DNA of 61,994 nucleotides from Macromonas nakdongensis (GCF_002837145.1 NZ_NWMV01000042.1:1-61994), one strand, 5' to 3'; positions 32,423-41,941 are shown, numbered from the stretch's first letter. A program made the numbers and translations. Notes: a model not told the origin generated them from the letters alone.

Positions 32423-32483
32423 CATTCTAAATACAAGTTCAATGCCCGTCCAACAGCGCGTCAGGCATGAGAGCTGCCAAGGC

Positions 32484-33857
32484 TCACATGCCCGGCAACT
32501 TGGGCATGCCCATGCCCTTCATGGCGCCCATGCGTTTCATCATCTTCATCAGGCCGCCGCCTTTCATCTTTTTCATCATGGCCTGCATCTGCTCAAACTC
32601 CTTGAGCAGGCGGTTCACCTCCTGCACGTGCACACCGGCACCGGCGGCGATGCGGCGCTTGCGCGTGGCCTTGATGAGATCGGGCTTGCGCCGCTCCTGT
32701 GGCGTCATGCTGCAGATGATGCCTTCCTTGCGCTTGATGTCTTTTTCGGCGCGGCTCAGGTCGGCGTCGGTGGCCTTGGCGGCCATTTGGGTGGGCAGCT
32801 TGTCCATCAGGCTGCTCAGGCCGCCCATCTTCTTCATCTGGCGCAGTTGGTCCAGAAAGTCTTCCAGGTCGAAGCCTTCGCCGCTCTTGACCTTGGCGGC
32901 CAGCTTTTGCGCCTGGGCCAGGTCCACCCCGGCGGTCACCTGCTCCACCAGGGCGACGATGTCGCCCATGCCCAGAATGCGCCCGGCGTGGCGTTCGGCG
33001 TCGAACACCTCCAGCCCGTCGATCTTCTCGCTCACCCCGGCGAACTTGATGGGCGCGCCCGTGACCGCTCGCACCGACAGCGCCGCGCCGCCGCGCGAGT
33101 CGCCGTCCATCTTGGTCAGCACAATGCCGGTCAGCGGCAGTGCCTCCTTGAAGGCCTTGGCGGTGTTGACCGCGTCCTGGCCCTGCATGGCGTCCACCAC
33201 AAACAGCGTTTCCACCGGGTTCAGGGCGGCGTGCAGCTGCTGGATTTCGGCCATCAAGGCCTCGTCGATGGCCAGGCGGCCGGCGGTGTCCACCAGCAGC
33301 ACGTCGAAGTAGTGCTTGCGCGCGTAGTCCAGCGCGGCATGGGCAATGTCCAGCGGCTTCTGCTCGGGCGTGCTGGGGAACCACTCGGCCCCGGCCTGCT
33401 TGGTCACGGTCTTCAACTGCTCGATGGCCGCCGGGCGGTACACGTCACCCGAGACGGTCAGTACCTTCTTCTTGCGCTTTTCAATAAGCAGCTTGGCCAG
33501 CTTGGCGGTGGTGGTGGTTTTGCCGGCGCCCTGCAGGCCGGCCATCAGAATGACGGCCGGTGGCTGCGCCGCCAGGTTGATGTCGCTCACCCCCTGGCCC
33601 ATGGTGGCGGCCAGCTCGCGGTTGATGATGCCCACCAGCGCCTGCCCCGGCGTGAGCGAGCCCACCACCTCGGCGCCCAGGGCCTTTTCCTTGACCCGGG
33701 CGATGAAGTCGCGCACCACCGGCAGGGCCACGTCGGCCTCCAGCAGGGCCATGCGCACCTCGCGCAGCATGTCGGTGACGTTGCTGTCGGTGATGCGGGC
33801 CTGGCCACGCACTTCTTTGACGAGGCGGGAAAGTTTTTCGGTAAGGGCTGAGGCCAT
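32484..33857 (-). CDS. ffh: Signal recognition particle protein Ffh
   Basis: A 457-residue SRP54 GTPase that binds signal sequences of nascent membrane proteins and delivers ribosomes to FtsY. The N-terminal helical domain is followed by the G domain with GLQGAGKTTTTAKLA (about residues 107-121), DTAGR, TKMDGDSRGG and a GVSEK closing segment. The C-terminal M domain (about 300-457) is rich in Met, ending with the MKKMKGGGLMKMMKRMGAMK type of sequence that contacts the signal peptide and SRP RNA. Length and start are normal. It diverges from the ccsA-like gene across 54 bp. Confidence 0.97.
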   Translation of the reverse strand: MASALTEKLSRLVKEVRGQARITDSNVTDMLREVRMALLEADVALPVVRDFIARVKEKALGAEVVGSLTPGQALVGIINRELAATMGQGVSDINLAAQPPAVILMAGLQGAGKTTTTAKLAKLLIEKRKKKVLTVSGDVYRPAAIEQLKTVTKQAGAEWFPSTPEQKPLDIAHAALDYARKHYFDVLLVDTAGRLAIDEALMAEIQQLHAALNPVETLFVVDAMQGQDAVNTAKAFKEALPLTGIVLTKMDGDSRGGAALSVRAVTGAPIKFAGVSEKIDGLEVFDAERHAGRILGMGDIVALVEQVTAGVDLAQAQKLAAKVKSGEGFDLEDFLDQLRQMKKMGGLSSLMDKLPTQMAAKATDADLSRAEKDIKRKEGIICSMTPQERRKPDLIKATRKRRIAAGAGVHVQEVNRLLKEFEQMQAMMKKMKGGGLMKMMKRMGAMKGMGMPKLPGM

Positions 33858-33911
33858 GCAAAGTGTTCCGGGTGGGCGGCGAGCGGCGCGGCTGGCCGTT
33901 AAACTGTGGGG

Positions 33912-34706
33912 ATGATTCTAGCTGCGAGCCCCTGGTGGACGACCGTGCCCTCGGTGGGCGCCGCGCTGGGCTACGCCCTGCTGGCCGCCGGCTCGGGGCA
34001 GTTGGGGCGCCACGCCATCAGCGCGCTGATGGGCGCGGTGTGGGTGCTGCACGGGCTGGCCCTGGCCTTGGTGCTGGGCATGGAGCCGGTGCGCTTTGGT
34101 TTTGCCACCACCTTGTCGGTCACGGCGTGGCTGGTGTTCAGCGTCTACGCGCTGGAAACGCGGCTGTACCCGCAATTGCGCGCCCGCTGGACGCTGGCGG
34201 GCCTGGGCACCCCCGCGGTGCTGCTGGCCCTGGTGTTCCCCGGCGCGGCCTACCCGGTGCTGCAGTCCACCTGGCTGCCCTTGCACTGGGCCCTGGGCAT
34301 TGCGTCTTACGGGCTGCTGGGCGTGGCCGTGGCCCACGCCTGGATGATGCAGCGCACCGAACAACTGATCCGCCGCGGCCAGGCGGGCGAGGCCATGCTG
34401 CCCCTGCTGGCCCTGGAACGGCTGACCTTCCGCTTTGTGGCAGCGGCTTTCGTGTTGCTCACCCTGACGCTGCTGGCCGGCTGGTACTTTGGCACCGTGC
34501 TGCCGGCCCACGGCTGGAGCTGGACCCACAAGACCGTGTTCACCGTGCTGTCGTGGGCGGTGCTGGGGGTGCTGTTGTGGGGCCGCTGGCGCTGGGGCTG
34601 GCGCGGCCGGCTGGCGGTGCGCATGCTCTACGCCGCCGCCGGGCTGTTGTTGCTGGGCTACGTGGGCTCGCGCTTCGTGCTCGAAGTGGTGCTGCAGCGC
34701 GCATGA
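33912..34706 (+). CDS. CcsA/YpjD-type cytochrome c assembly membrane protein
   Basis: A 264-residue inner-membrane protein of the CcsA/ResC/YpjD type, with about eight hydrophobic segments. Conserved elements are the PLHWALGIASYGLLGVAVAH segment, which carries a His of the heme-handling type, and WSWTHKTVFTVLSWAVLG near the end. It is the shorter YpjD/CorE-like form often found beside ffh. A role in cytochrome c maturation or ion-related membrane function is uncertain. The ATG at 33912 is chosen over an in-frame GTG at 33906. Its stop overlaps the next gene (ATGA). Confidence 0.87.
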   Translation: MILAASPWWTTVPSVGAALGYALLAAGSGQLGRHAISALMGAVWVLHGLALALVLGMEPVRFGFATTLSVTAWLVFSVYALETRLYPQLRARWTLAGLGTPAVLLALVFPGAAYPVLQSTWLPLHWALGIASYGLLGVAVAHAWMMQRTEQLIRRGQAGEAMLPLLALERLTFRFVAAAFVLLTLTLLAGWYFGTVLPAHGWSWTHKTVFTVLSWAVLGVLLWGRWRWGWRGRLAVRMLYAAAGLLLLGYVGSRFVLEVVLQRA

Positions 34707-34948
34707 AATACCTCCTCGTTCTCGCGGTGCTGCTGGTGGCGGTGCAAGTGTGGCGCCACAAACGCGGTGCCGAGGTGCGCGCCCAGGACCGCCCCGCCCC
34801 GCCGCCCCCCAGCACCCGCACGCCGGTGCCACCCAATGCCATGGTGACCTGCCGGCACTGCGGCCTGCACCTGCCCCACAGCGAGGCCGTGCGCGGCGCC
34901 CTGGGCCCTTACTGCGGCGAGGAACACCGGCGCCTGGCCGAAGGCTGA
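34703..34948 (+). CDS. Small membrane-anchored PP0621-like protein with CxxC motifs
   Basis: An 81-residue protein starting with a hydrophobic segment (KYLLVLAVLLVAVQVW) and a Pro-rich linker. It ends with a Cys/His section, CRHCGLHLPHSEAV and GPYCGEEHRRLAEG, likely a small zinc-binding ribbon. It matches PP0621-like proteins that occur between ccsA-like and pilS genes in beta- and gammaproteobacteria. No function is established. It overlaps the ccsA-like gene by 4 bp and precedes pilS by 10 bp, so it is probably in the same operon. Confidence 0.85.
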   Translation: MKYLLVLAVLLVAVQVWRHKRGAEVRAQDRPAPPPPSTRTPVPPNAMVTCRHCGLHLPHSEAVRGALGPYCGEEHRRLAEG

Positions 34949-34958
34949 GGCGCTGCCC

Positions 34959-36671
34959 GTGACCGCCCCACCGCCCGACACGGCCCACGGCTTTGCGCCG
35001 TCGTGGTTCGTGCCAGCGCCCAGCGCCACCCCGGCCCCGACACCGGGCCACGCCCCGGAACGGCTGTGGCACTACTTCATGGCAGCCCGCCTGTTTGTGG
35101 GCCTGGCCCTGGTGGCGCTGCAAAGCCTGGCGTTGGCGCAAGGCACTGGGCGCCTGTGGCTGCTGGGCCTGTGTGGCCTGTACCTGCTCGCCACCGCCGC
35201 CGCCTTGCGCTGGGCGCAACCGGCGCCTTCGGACACGGCCTGGTCCACCCGCTGGCTGCTAACCCTGTGGGTGGACATCGGCCTGTACGCCCTGCTGCAA
35301 CTGGGCCACGGCCAGGCGGCCATCAACTACACCCCCCTGTTCGTGATGCCGGTGCTGCTGGCCGCCACCCTGGGGCCACTGCCGCTGGCCCTGGGCAGCG
35401 CGTCGGCGGCCACCCTGGTGTTGTTGTTCGAGGCCTGGGGCAGCGCCCGCGGGGTGGACCAATGGGCCGCCCAGTACGTGCAAGGCGCCATCACCGGGGC
35501 CGGGCTGTTCCTGGTGGCCTTGCTGGCGCACGAGCTGGCCCTGCGCCTGAGCCGCGAACAGGCACAAGCCCGCCTGAGCCGCCTGCTGGTGGACACCCAG
35601 ACGCAGGTGAACGGCCTGATCGCCACCGGCCTGAACGAAGGGGTGCTGGTGGTGCACTCCAACGGCCAGGTGTGGCACGCCAACCCGGCCGCCTGCCTGG
35701 TGCTGGGGCTGCCCGCGCAGGCGGCCCTGACGCCGATGCAGGCGACCCATACCCCGGCCTGGCCCCTGCTGGCCGCATGGACCCAGGCCTGCCTGCGGCT
35801 TGGCCAGGACGAGGACCGGACCTTCACCCTGCCCACCGCCCAGGGCGACAGTCGGCGCGTGGTGGCCCGCGCCCGCCTGACCCACCCGCCCGGCGGCGAC
35901 CCGGCACAGGCCGCCTGCGTGGTGTTTCTGGAAGACCAGCACGACGTGGAAACCCGGGTGCGCAACGAAAAACTCGCGGCCATGGGCCGGGTGTCGGCCG
36001 CGGTGGCCCACGAAATCCGCAACCCCCTGGCGGCCATTGCCCAGGCCAACGCCCTGCTGGACGAAGACATCCAGCACCCCGGGCAGAAACGGCTGACGAC
36101 CATGATCGGCCACAACGTGCAGCGCCTGAACCGCACGGTGGACGACATCCTGGAAGTGGTGCGCCAGCCCTCGCGACTCGACACACCCGACAACGCCACC
36201 CGCTGCCCCTGGGACGACACCGTGGCCCAGATTTTGGGCGACTGGCAGCTGCAACGCCCGCAAGGCGCACGGCTGGACTGGCAAGCGAACGCGGCCGGCT
36301 GGGCCGTGGCATTCGAGCCCGACCACCTGCGCCGTGTGCTGGTGAACCTGCTGGACAACGCCGACCGCCATGCCAGCGGGGCGGCACGGGCCATCCGCGT
36401 GCACACCCAAGCCAACACCAACAACCCTCGCGGGGTGGCCCTCACCGTCTGGAGCGACGGCCCTGCCCTGGACGAACGGGTGCAGGCCCACCTGTTCGAG
36501 CCCTTTGTGTCGTCGCAAAGCCGCTCCAGCGGGCTGGGCCTGTACATTTCCAAGGAACTGTGCGAACGCCACGGCGCCACCTTGGGCTACCAACGCAGCC
36601 GACACGGCCCCGACACCGGCAACGCCTTCACCCTGCACTGCCCGGCCCAGCCCACCTCCGCCGCCCCATGA
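34959..36671 (+). CDS. pilS: Sensor histidine kinase PilS
   Basis: A 570-residue membrane kinase of the PilSR pair, which senses pilin levels and controls pilA. The N-terminal part has about six membrane helices (residues 30-190), then a PAS-like domain (LIATGLNEGVLVVHSNGQVW), the dimerisation/His box VAHEIRNPLAAIAQANALLD (His about 351) and an ATPase domain with VNLLDNADRHAS, then SSGLGLYISKELCERH. The start is GTG at 34959. The stop overlaps the pilR ATG (ATGA), so kinase and regulator are coupled. It lies only a few kb from pilA. Confidence 0.93.
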   Translation: MTAPPPDTAHGFAPSWFVPAPSATPAPTPGHAPERLWHYFMAARLFVGLALVALQSLALAQGTGRLWLLGLCGLYLLATAAALRWAQPAPSDTAWSTRWLLTLWVDIGLYALLQLGHGQAAINYTPLFVMPVLLAATLGPLPLALGSASAATLVLLFEAWGSARGVDQWAAQYVQGAITGAGLFLVALLAHELALRLSREQAQARLSRLLVDTQTQVNGLIATGLNEGVLVVHSNGQVWHANPAACLVLGLPAQAALTPMQATHTPAWPLLAAWTQACLRLGQDEDRTFTLPTAQGDSRRVVARARLTHPPGGDPAQAACVVFLEDQHDVETRVRNEKLAAMGRVSAAVAHEIRNPLAAIAQANALLDEDIQHPGQKRLTTMIGHNVQRLNRTVDDILEVVRQPSRLDTPDNATRCPWDDTVAQILGDWQLQRPQGARLDWQANAAGWAVAFEPDHLRRVLVNLLDNADRHASGAARAIRVHTQANTNNPRGVALTVWSDGPALDERVQAHLFEPFVSSQSRSSGLGLYISKELCERHGATLGYQRSRHGPDTGNAFTLHCPAQPTSAAP

Positions 36672-38170
36672 ACCCCATGCCAGCCTCCCCGCGCCTGCTG
36701 GTGGTCGACGACGAACCCGACCTGCGCACCCTGTACGAACTCACCCTGCTGCGCCTGGGCTACCAGGTGGAGGCGGCCGCCAACCTGGCCGAGGCCCGCG
36801 ACTGGCTCGCCCAGCAGACCTTCGACATCGTCATCACCGACATGCGCCTGCCCGACGGTCTGGGCCTGGAACTGGTGAAAGAACTGGCCCAGGCACAACG
36901 CCCGGAAAAATGCATGGTGGTGACCGCCTACGGCTCCCCCGAAAAAGCGGTGGAGGCCCTGAAAGCCGGGGCGTTCGACTACCTGACCAAACCGGTGGAC
37001 CTGCAGCAATTCCGAACCGCCGTGGCCACGGCGCTGCACGACGTCAGCCGCTCCAGCCCCAGCAGCGCCCCGCCCCGAGCCCCCACCGGCCATCCGACGC
37101 CGACGGCCCCGGCGCCGGGCGCCGCCGCGTCCCTGGCCTGCATCGTCGGCCCCTCCGCCGTCATGGTGGCCGTGCGCCAGCGCTTGGAGAAAGTCGCCCG
37201 CAGCATGGCACCGGTGCTGGTGCTGGGTGAATCGGGCACCGGCAAGGAACTGGTGGCCCAGGCCCTGCACGCCTGCAGCCACCGGGCCGACGGGCCGTTC
37301 GTCGCGGTCAACTGCGGCGCCATCCCGGAAAACCTGATTGAAGCCGAGTTCTTTGGGGTGCGCAAAGGGGCCTACACCGGCGCCACCCACGACCGCCCCG
37401 GCTACTTCCAGGCGGCCCGCGGCGGCACCTTGTTTCTGGACGAGATCGGCGACCTGCCCGTGCCCATGCAAGCCAAGCTGCTGCGCGCCATCCAGGAGCG
37501 CAAGGTGCGCCCGCTCGGCTCCACCCAGGAAGAACCGGTCGACGTGCGCTTCGTCAGCGCCACCCACCGCGACCTGGCCCAGGCCGTGCGCACCCAGCAG
37601 TTCCGGCAAGACCTGTTCTACCGCCTCAACGTGATCGAACTGCGCATCCCGCCGCTGCGCGAACGCCGCGAAGACCTGCCCGAACTGGCCCAGACCCTGT
37701 TGCTGCGGCTGTGCCGCGAAACCGGCCAGGCCTTGCCCCGGCTCGACGCCAGCACCCTGGCCTGGCTGCAACAACAGCCCCTGCCGGGCAACGTGCGCGA
37801 ACTGGAAAACCTGTTGCACCGGGGCCTGGCCCTGTGCAACGGCGACACGCTCACCCCCGACGACATGGCCGAGGAACCCCATTCCGGCCTCGGCGGCTTG
37901 TCGGCGGCCTCAGCGCCCAGCCCGGCGCCAGCCCCCACCCTGCCCGTGGCGGAACCGCCACCCCCCGCGCCCCCCCCAACGCCCACCGCCACCCTGGTGG
38001 ACTACCTGGACCGCCGCGAACGCGAGGTGCTGCTCCACGCCCTGGAGCAACACGGCGGGGAGGCCGAAGCCGCGGCCACGGCACTCCAGCTCAACCCGCG
38101 CCAGCTCCGCTTCCGCCTGCAGCGCCTGGGGCTGGAACACCACCTGCGGACCCCCGACCGTGACGGCTGA
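36668..38170 (+). CDS. pilR: Sigma-54-dependent response regulator PilR
   Basis: A 500-residue NtrC-class activator. The receiver domain opens with LLVVDDEPDLR and has the phospho-Asp in VITDMRLPDG (about 57). A Pro/Ala-rich linker (about 120-155) leads to the AAA+ domain with GESGTGKELVA (about 186), the sigma-54 contact loop as GAYTGA (about 234; the usual form is GAFTGA), and [11 protein letters not shown] second Pro-rich linker precedes a Fis-type HTH ending LNPRQLRFRLQRLGL. It is expected to activate pilA from TGTC-type sites. The ampD start overlaps its last 11 bp. Confidence 0.93.
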   Translation: MNPMPASPRLLVVDDEPDLRTLYELTLLRLGYQVEAAANLAEARDWLAQQTFDIVITDMRLPDGLGLELVKELAQAQRPEKCMVVTAYGSPEKAVEALKAGAFDYLTKPVDLQQFRTAVATALHDVSRSSPSSAPPRAPTGHPTPTAPAPGAAASLACIVGPSAVMVAVRQRLEKVARSMAPVLVLGESGTGKELVAQALHACSHRADGPFVAVNCGAIPENLIEAEFFGVRKGAYTGATHDRPGYFQAARGGTLFLDEIGDLPVPMQAKLLRAIQERKVRPLGSTQEEPVDVRFVSATHRDLAQAVRTQQFRQDLFYRLNVIELRIPPLRERREDLPELAQTLLLRLCRETGQALPRLDASTLAWLQQQPLPGNVRELENLLHRGLALCNGDTLTPDDMAEEPHSGLGGLSAASAPSPAPAPTLPVAEPPPPAPPPTPTATLVDYLDRREREVLLHALEQHGGEAEAAATALQLNPRQLRFRLQRLGLEHHLRTPDRDG

Positions 38171-38738
38171 GCCCACATCGCCCCCCCAGCGCCCGCCGGG
38201 CAGCCGTTGGTGCGCCAGCCCCAACTTCGGCCCCCGGCCGGCCGGCGCCGAGGTCAGCCTGATCGTGGTGCACTCCATCAGCCTGCCGCCCGGCGAATAC
38301 GGCGGGCCGGCGGTGGAACAGCTGTTCACCAACACCCTGGACTGGGACGCCCACCCCTACTTCCAGACCATCCGCGGGCTGGAGGTGTCGGCGCACTTCT
38401 TCGTGCGCCGCACGGGCGAGGTGGTGCAGTTTGTGGACGGCCACCAGCGCGCCTGGCACGCCGGGCGCTCCAGCTGGTGCGGACGCGACAACTGCAACGA
38501 CTACGCCATCGGCATCGAACTCGAAGGGCTGGAAGGCGACACCTTCGAGCCCGCGCAGTACCAAGCCCTGGCCACGCTGTGCCACCACCTGGCCCGGCAA
38601 TACCCGATCGAACAGGTGGTGGGGCACGAACACATCGCCCCCGGCCGCAAGCAGGACCCCGGCCCCGGCTTCGACTGGGCACGGCTGCAGCGGCTCACCC
38701 ACTGGCCTGCCGAGCGCTTCCCGCCAGCGGTGCGCTGA
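38160..38738 (+). CDS. ampD: 1,6-anhydro-N-acetylmuramyl-L-alanine amidase AmpD
   Basis: A 192-residue cytoplasmic amidase that removes the peptide from anhydro-muropeptides during wall recycling. Family marks are RWCASPNFGPRP at the N-terminus, the first zinc His in LIVVHSISLPP, HFFVRRTGEVVQFV, RAWHAGRSSW, and the C-terminal VVGHEHIAPGRKQDPGPGFD carrying the other zinc ligands (His and Asp). It starts at a GTG inside the end of pilR (11-bp overlap). Loss of AmpD raises AmpC in other bacteria; nothing here indicates an ampC gene. Confidence 0.93.
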   Translation: MTAEPTSPPQRPPGSRWCASPNFGPRPAGAEVSLIVVHSISLPPGEYGGPAVEQLFTNTLDWDAHPYFQTIRGLEVSAHFFVRRTGEVVQFVDGHQRAWHAGRSSWCGRDNCNDYAIGIELEGLEGDTFEPAQYQALATLCHHLARQYPIEQVVGHEHIAPGRKQDPGPGFDWARLQRLTHWPAERFPPAVR

Positions 38739-38852
38739 CCCCCAGCAGACACGGCCAGCGGCACCGGGGTTTACCCGACCTCATCCCAGGCAGGTGGCGC
38801 GTCTGTCGAATTTTTTTGGGGCTCGGCGCCCCCGGGGGAGATTTGCGCAGCT

Positions 38853-38900
38853 ACACTACCGCTAGTGCTTTTTACACAAAAGCAACGCTACCTATAGTGT
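38853..38900 (+). promoter_or_regulatory. Paired NrdR boxes and sigma-70 promoter of nrdA
   Basis: Two 16-bp imperfect palindromes, ACACTACCGCTAGTGC (38853-38868) and ACGCTACCTATAGTGT (38885-38900), resemble NrdR boxes and are 32 bp apart centre to centre, about three helix turns. A likely promoter, TTTACA (38871) and TATAGT (38893) with a 16-bp spacer, is covered by the second box. NrdR would thus repress nrdAB when dATP/ATP levels allow. Confidence 0.8.
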
Positions 38901-38934
38901 TTGGCACAGCCCCACCAACAAGCTGAGAGGACCC

Positions 38935-41847
38935 ATGCAACCCACCACCACCGCCCCCACGCCCGCCGCCACGCTGCACAGCGCCGCCACCGCCGAAGCC
39001 GCCCGTGCGCCCCACGGCGCCGCGCTGCAGCACTACCAAATCATCCGCCGCAACGGTGCCGTGGTGCCGTTCGAACCGAACAAGATCGCCGTGGCGCTGA
39101 TGAAGGCATTTCTGGCCGTGCACGGCGCGCAGGGCGCGGCATCGGCCAGCGTGCGCCAGGACGTGGAAGTGCTGACCCAGGCCGTGGTGCGCGCCCTGAT
39201 GCGTTCGCGCCCGGGCGGCGGCACCTTCCACATCGAAGACGTGCAGGACCAGGTGGAACTGGGCCTGATGCGCGGTGGCCACCACGAAGTGGCCCGCGCC
39301 TACGTGCTCTACCGCGAGCGCCGCGCCCAGGAACGCGCCGCACAGAAAGCCGAAGCCCCGGCCGTGGCCCACCCCGAACTGCACGTCACCGACAACGGCC
39401 AACGCATCGCCCTGGACGTGCCGCGCCTGCACGCCCTCATCGCCTCGGCCTGCGCCCACCTGGGAGCCGACGTGAAGGCCGAGCCCATCGTCGCCGAAAC
39501 CATGCGCAACCTGTACGACGGCGTGCCCATGACCGAGGTGTACAAGGCCGCCATCCTGGCCGCCCGCACCAAGATCGAGACCGACCCCGACTACACCTAC
39601 GCCACCGCCCGCCTGCTGCTGCACACCATCCTCAAGGAAGTGCTGGGCGAGGAAGTGTCCCAGGCCGACATGGCCACGCGCTACGCCGACTACTTCCCCA
39701 CCTTCATCCAGAAGGGCGTGGACAACGAGCTGCTCAACCCCGAACTGCTGAACTTCGACCTGGCCCGCCTGGGCGCGGCCCTCAAGGCCGAGCGCGACCT
39801 GCAGTTCGACTACCTGGGCCTGCAGACCCTGTACGACCGCTACTTCCTGCACGTGCGCAAGACCCGCATCGAGCTGCCGCAGGCCTTCTTCATGCGCGTG
39901 GCCATGGGCCTGGCACTCAACGAGATCGACCGCGAAACCCGCGCCATCGAGTTCTACGAGGTGCTGTCCTCGTTCGACTTCATGTCGTCCACCCCCACGC
40001 TGTTCAACAGCGGCACGCTGCGTTCGCAGCTCTCCAGCTGCTACCTGACCACCGTGCCCGACGACCTGGACGGCATCTACGAGTCCATCAAGGAAAACGC
40101 GCTGCTGAGCAAGTTTGCCGGTGGCCTGGGCAACGACTGGACCCGCGTGCGCGCCCTGGGCAGCCACATCAAAGGCACCAACGGCGAATCGCAAGGCGTG
40201 GTGCCCTTCCTGAAGGTGGTGAACGACACCGCGGTGGCAGTGAACCAGGGCGGCAAGCGCAAGGGCGCGGTCTGTGCCTACCTGGAAACCTGGCACCTGG
40301 ACATCGAAGAATTCCTGGAGCTGCGCAAGAACACCGGCGACGACCGCCGCCGCACCCACGACATGAACACCGCGAACTGGATCCCCGACCTGTTCATGAA
40401 GCGGGTGATGGAAAAAGGCCCGTGGACGCTGTTCAGCCCGTCCGACGTGCCCGACCTGCACGACAAGTTCGGCACCGCCTTTGAGGAAGCCTACACCGCC
40501 TACGAGGCCCAGGCCGCGCGCGGCGAGATCAAGCCCACCAAGACGCTGCCCGCCACCGACCTGTGGCGCAAGATGCTGTCGATGCTGTTCGAGACCGGCC
40601 ACCCCTGGATCACCTTCAAGGACCCGTGCAACCTGCGCAGCCCGCAGCAGCACGTGGGCGTGGTGCACTCGTCCAACCTGTGCACCGAAATCACGCTCAA
40701 CACCAACGACGCCGAAACCGCCGTCTGCAACCTGGGCTCGGTCAACCTGGCCCAGCACCTGAGCGCCGACGGCCAGATCGACCACGACAAACTCAAGCGC
40801 ACCGTGTCCACCGCCATGCGCATGCTGGACAACGTGATCGACATCAACTACTACGCCGTGAAAAAGGCGCGCGACTCCAACCTGCGCCACCGCCCGGTGG
40901 GTTTGGGCATCATGGGCTTCCAGGACGCGCTCTACCTCAAGCGCACGCCCTACGCCAGCATGGCCGCGGTGCAGTTCGCCGACCAGTCCATGGAAGCCGT
41001 GTGCTACTACGCCTACTGGGCCAGCACCGAACTGTCGGCCGAGCGCGGCCGCTACGCCACCTACAAGGGCTCGCTGTGGGACCGCGGCATCCTGCCGCAG
41101 GACTCGCTCGACATCCTGGCCCAGCACCGCGGCGGCTACGTCGAGGTCGACCGCAGCACCACCCTCGACTGGGACGCCCTGCGCGCCAAAATCGCCCGCG
41201 ACGGCATGCGCAACTCCAACTGCGTGGCCATCGCCCCCACCGCCACCATCAGCAACATCATCGGCGTGGACGCGTCGATCGAACCCTGCTTCGGCAACCT
41301 GTCGGTCAAGTCCAACCTGTCGGGTGAATTCACCGTCATCAACAGCTACCTGGTCAAGGACCTGAAACGCCTGGGCCTGTGGGACGAGGTGATGATGATG
41401 GACCTGAAGCACTTCGACGGTTCGCTGTGGCCGATCGACCGCGTGCCGCAGGACATGAAAGAGCTGTACTGCACCGCCTTCGAGGTGGAACCGCAGTGGC
41501 TGGTGGAAGCCGCCGCACGCCGCCAGAAGTGGATCGACCAGGCCCAGAGCCTGAACATCTACATGGCTGGTGCCTCGGGCAAGAAGCTGGACGACACCTA
41601 CAAGCTGGCCTGGACGCGCGGCCTGAAGACCACCTACTACCTGCGCACCACCAGCGCCACGCACGCCGAAAAATCGACCGGTCGCATTGGCCAGTTGAAC
41701 GCCGTGCCCAGCGCCGGTCATACCGGTACCGGTAGCCCCTCCGCCGCAGCCCCGGTGGCGACCAGCGCCGCCCCGGAAGCCGAAGTGCCGGCCACCGACA
41801 TCAAGTTCTGCGCCATCGACGATCCGGGCTGCGAAGCCTGCCAGTGA
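38935..41847 (+). CDS. nrdA: Ribonucleoside-diphosphate reductase alpha subunit (class Ia)
   Basis: Large subunit (970 residues) that reduces ribonucleotides to deoxyribonucleotides. It has an N-terminal ATP-cone (about 33-125, RRNGAVVPFEPNKIAVALMK), a second cone-like segment (about 142-230) as in Pseudomonas aeruginosa NrdA, and the catalytic barrel with SQLSSCYLT, NLCTEITLNT and ATISNIIGVDASIEPC. The C-terminal redox pair is CEAC at the very end, after an Ala/Pro/Thr-rich linker. The ATG at 38935 follows GAGAGG. It is longer than E. coli NrdA (761) because of the extra cone. nrdB follows. Confidence 0.97.
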   Translation: MQPTTTAPTPAATLHSAATAEAARAPHGAALQHYQIIRRNGAVVPFEPNKIAVALMKAFLAVHGAQGAASASVRQDVEVLTQAVVRALMRSRPGGGTFHIEDVQDQVELGLMRGGHHEVARAYVLYRERRAQERAAQKAEAPAVAHPELHVTDNGQRIALDVPRLHALIASACAHLGADVKAEPIVAETMRNLYDGVPMTEVYKAAILAARTKIETDPDYTYATARLLLHTILKEVLGEEVSQADMATRYADYFPTFIQKGVDNELLNPELLNFDLARLGAALKAERDLQFDYLGLQTLYDRYFLHVRKTRIELPQAFFMRVAMGLALNEIDRETRAIEFYEVLSSFDFMSSTPTLFNSGTLRSQLSSCYLTTVPDDLDGIYESIKENALLSKFAGGLGNDWTRVRALGSHIKGTNGESQGVVPFLKVVNDTAVAVNQGGKRKGAVCAYLETWHLDIEEFLELRKNTGDDRRRTHDMNTANWIPDLFMKRVMEKGPWTLFSPSDVPDLHDKFGTAFEEAYTAYEAQAARGEIKPTKTLPATDLWRKMLSMLFETGHPWITFKDPCNLRSPQQHVGVVHSSNLCTEITLNTNDAETAVCNLGSVNLAQHLSADGQIDHDKLKRTVSTAMRMLDNVIDINYYAVKKARDSNLRHRPVGLGIMGFQDALYLKRTPYASMAAVQFADQSMEAVCYYAYWASTELSAERGRYATYKGSLWDRGILPQDSLDILAQHRGGYVEVDRSTTLDWDALRAKIARDGMRNSNCVAIAPTATISNIIGVDASIEPCFGNLSVKSNLSGEFTVINSYLVKDLKRLGLWDEVMMMDLKHFDGSLWPIDRVPQDMKELYCTAFEVEPQWLVEAAARRQKWIDQAQSLNIYMAGASGKKLDDTYKLAWTRGLKTTYYLRTTSATHAEKSTGRIGQLNAVPSAGHTGTGSPSAAAPVATSAAPEAEVPATDIKFCAIDDPGCEACQ

Positions 41848-41882
41848 GGCGCGGCCGGGCCGCAACAGCCGCGTTTCGATGC

Positions 41883-41941
41883 GGCCACGCAACACCCTGC
41901 GGGGAGTTCGCGTGGCCCCTCGGAAAACGCTTGCTTTTCCG
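41883..41941 (+). other. Two hairpins in the nrdA-nrdB gap
   Basis: First hairpin: GGCCACGC (41883-41890) pairs with GCGTGGCC (41910-41917), and the enclosed AAC-ACCC-TGC-GGGG-A-GTT can extend the stem. Second: CGGAAAA (41921-41927) pairs with TTTTCCG (41935-41941). They could stabilise or process the nrdAB message, or tune the subunit ratio. No T-tract follows, so they are not normal terminators. Confidence 0.5.

Noticed and set aside
38831-38840. CCCCCGGGGG self-complementary block after ampD
   Set aside because: Too short and without a loop or T-tract to support a terminator; likely a by-product of GC-rich sequence.
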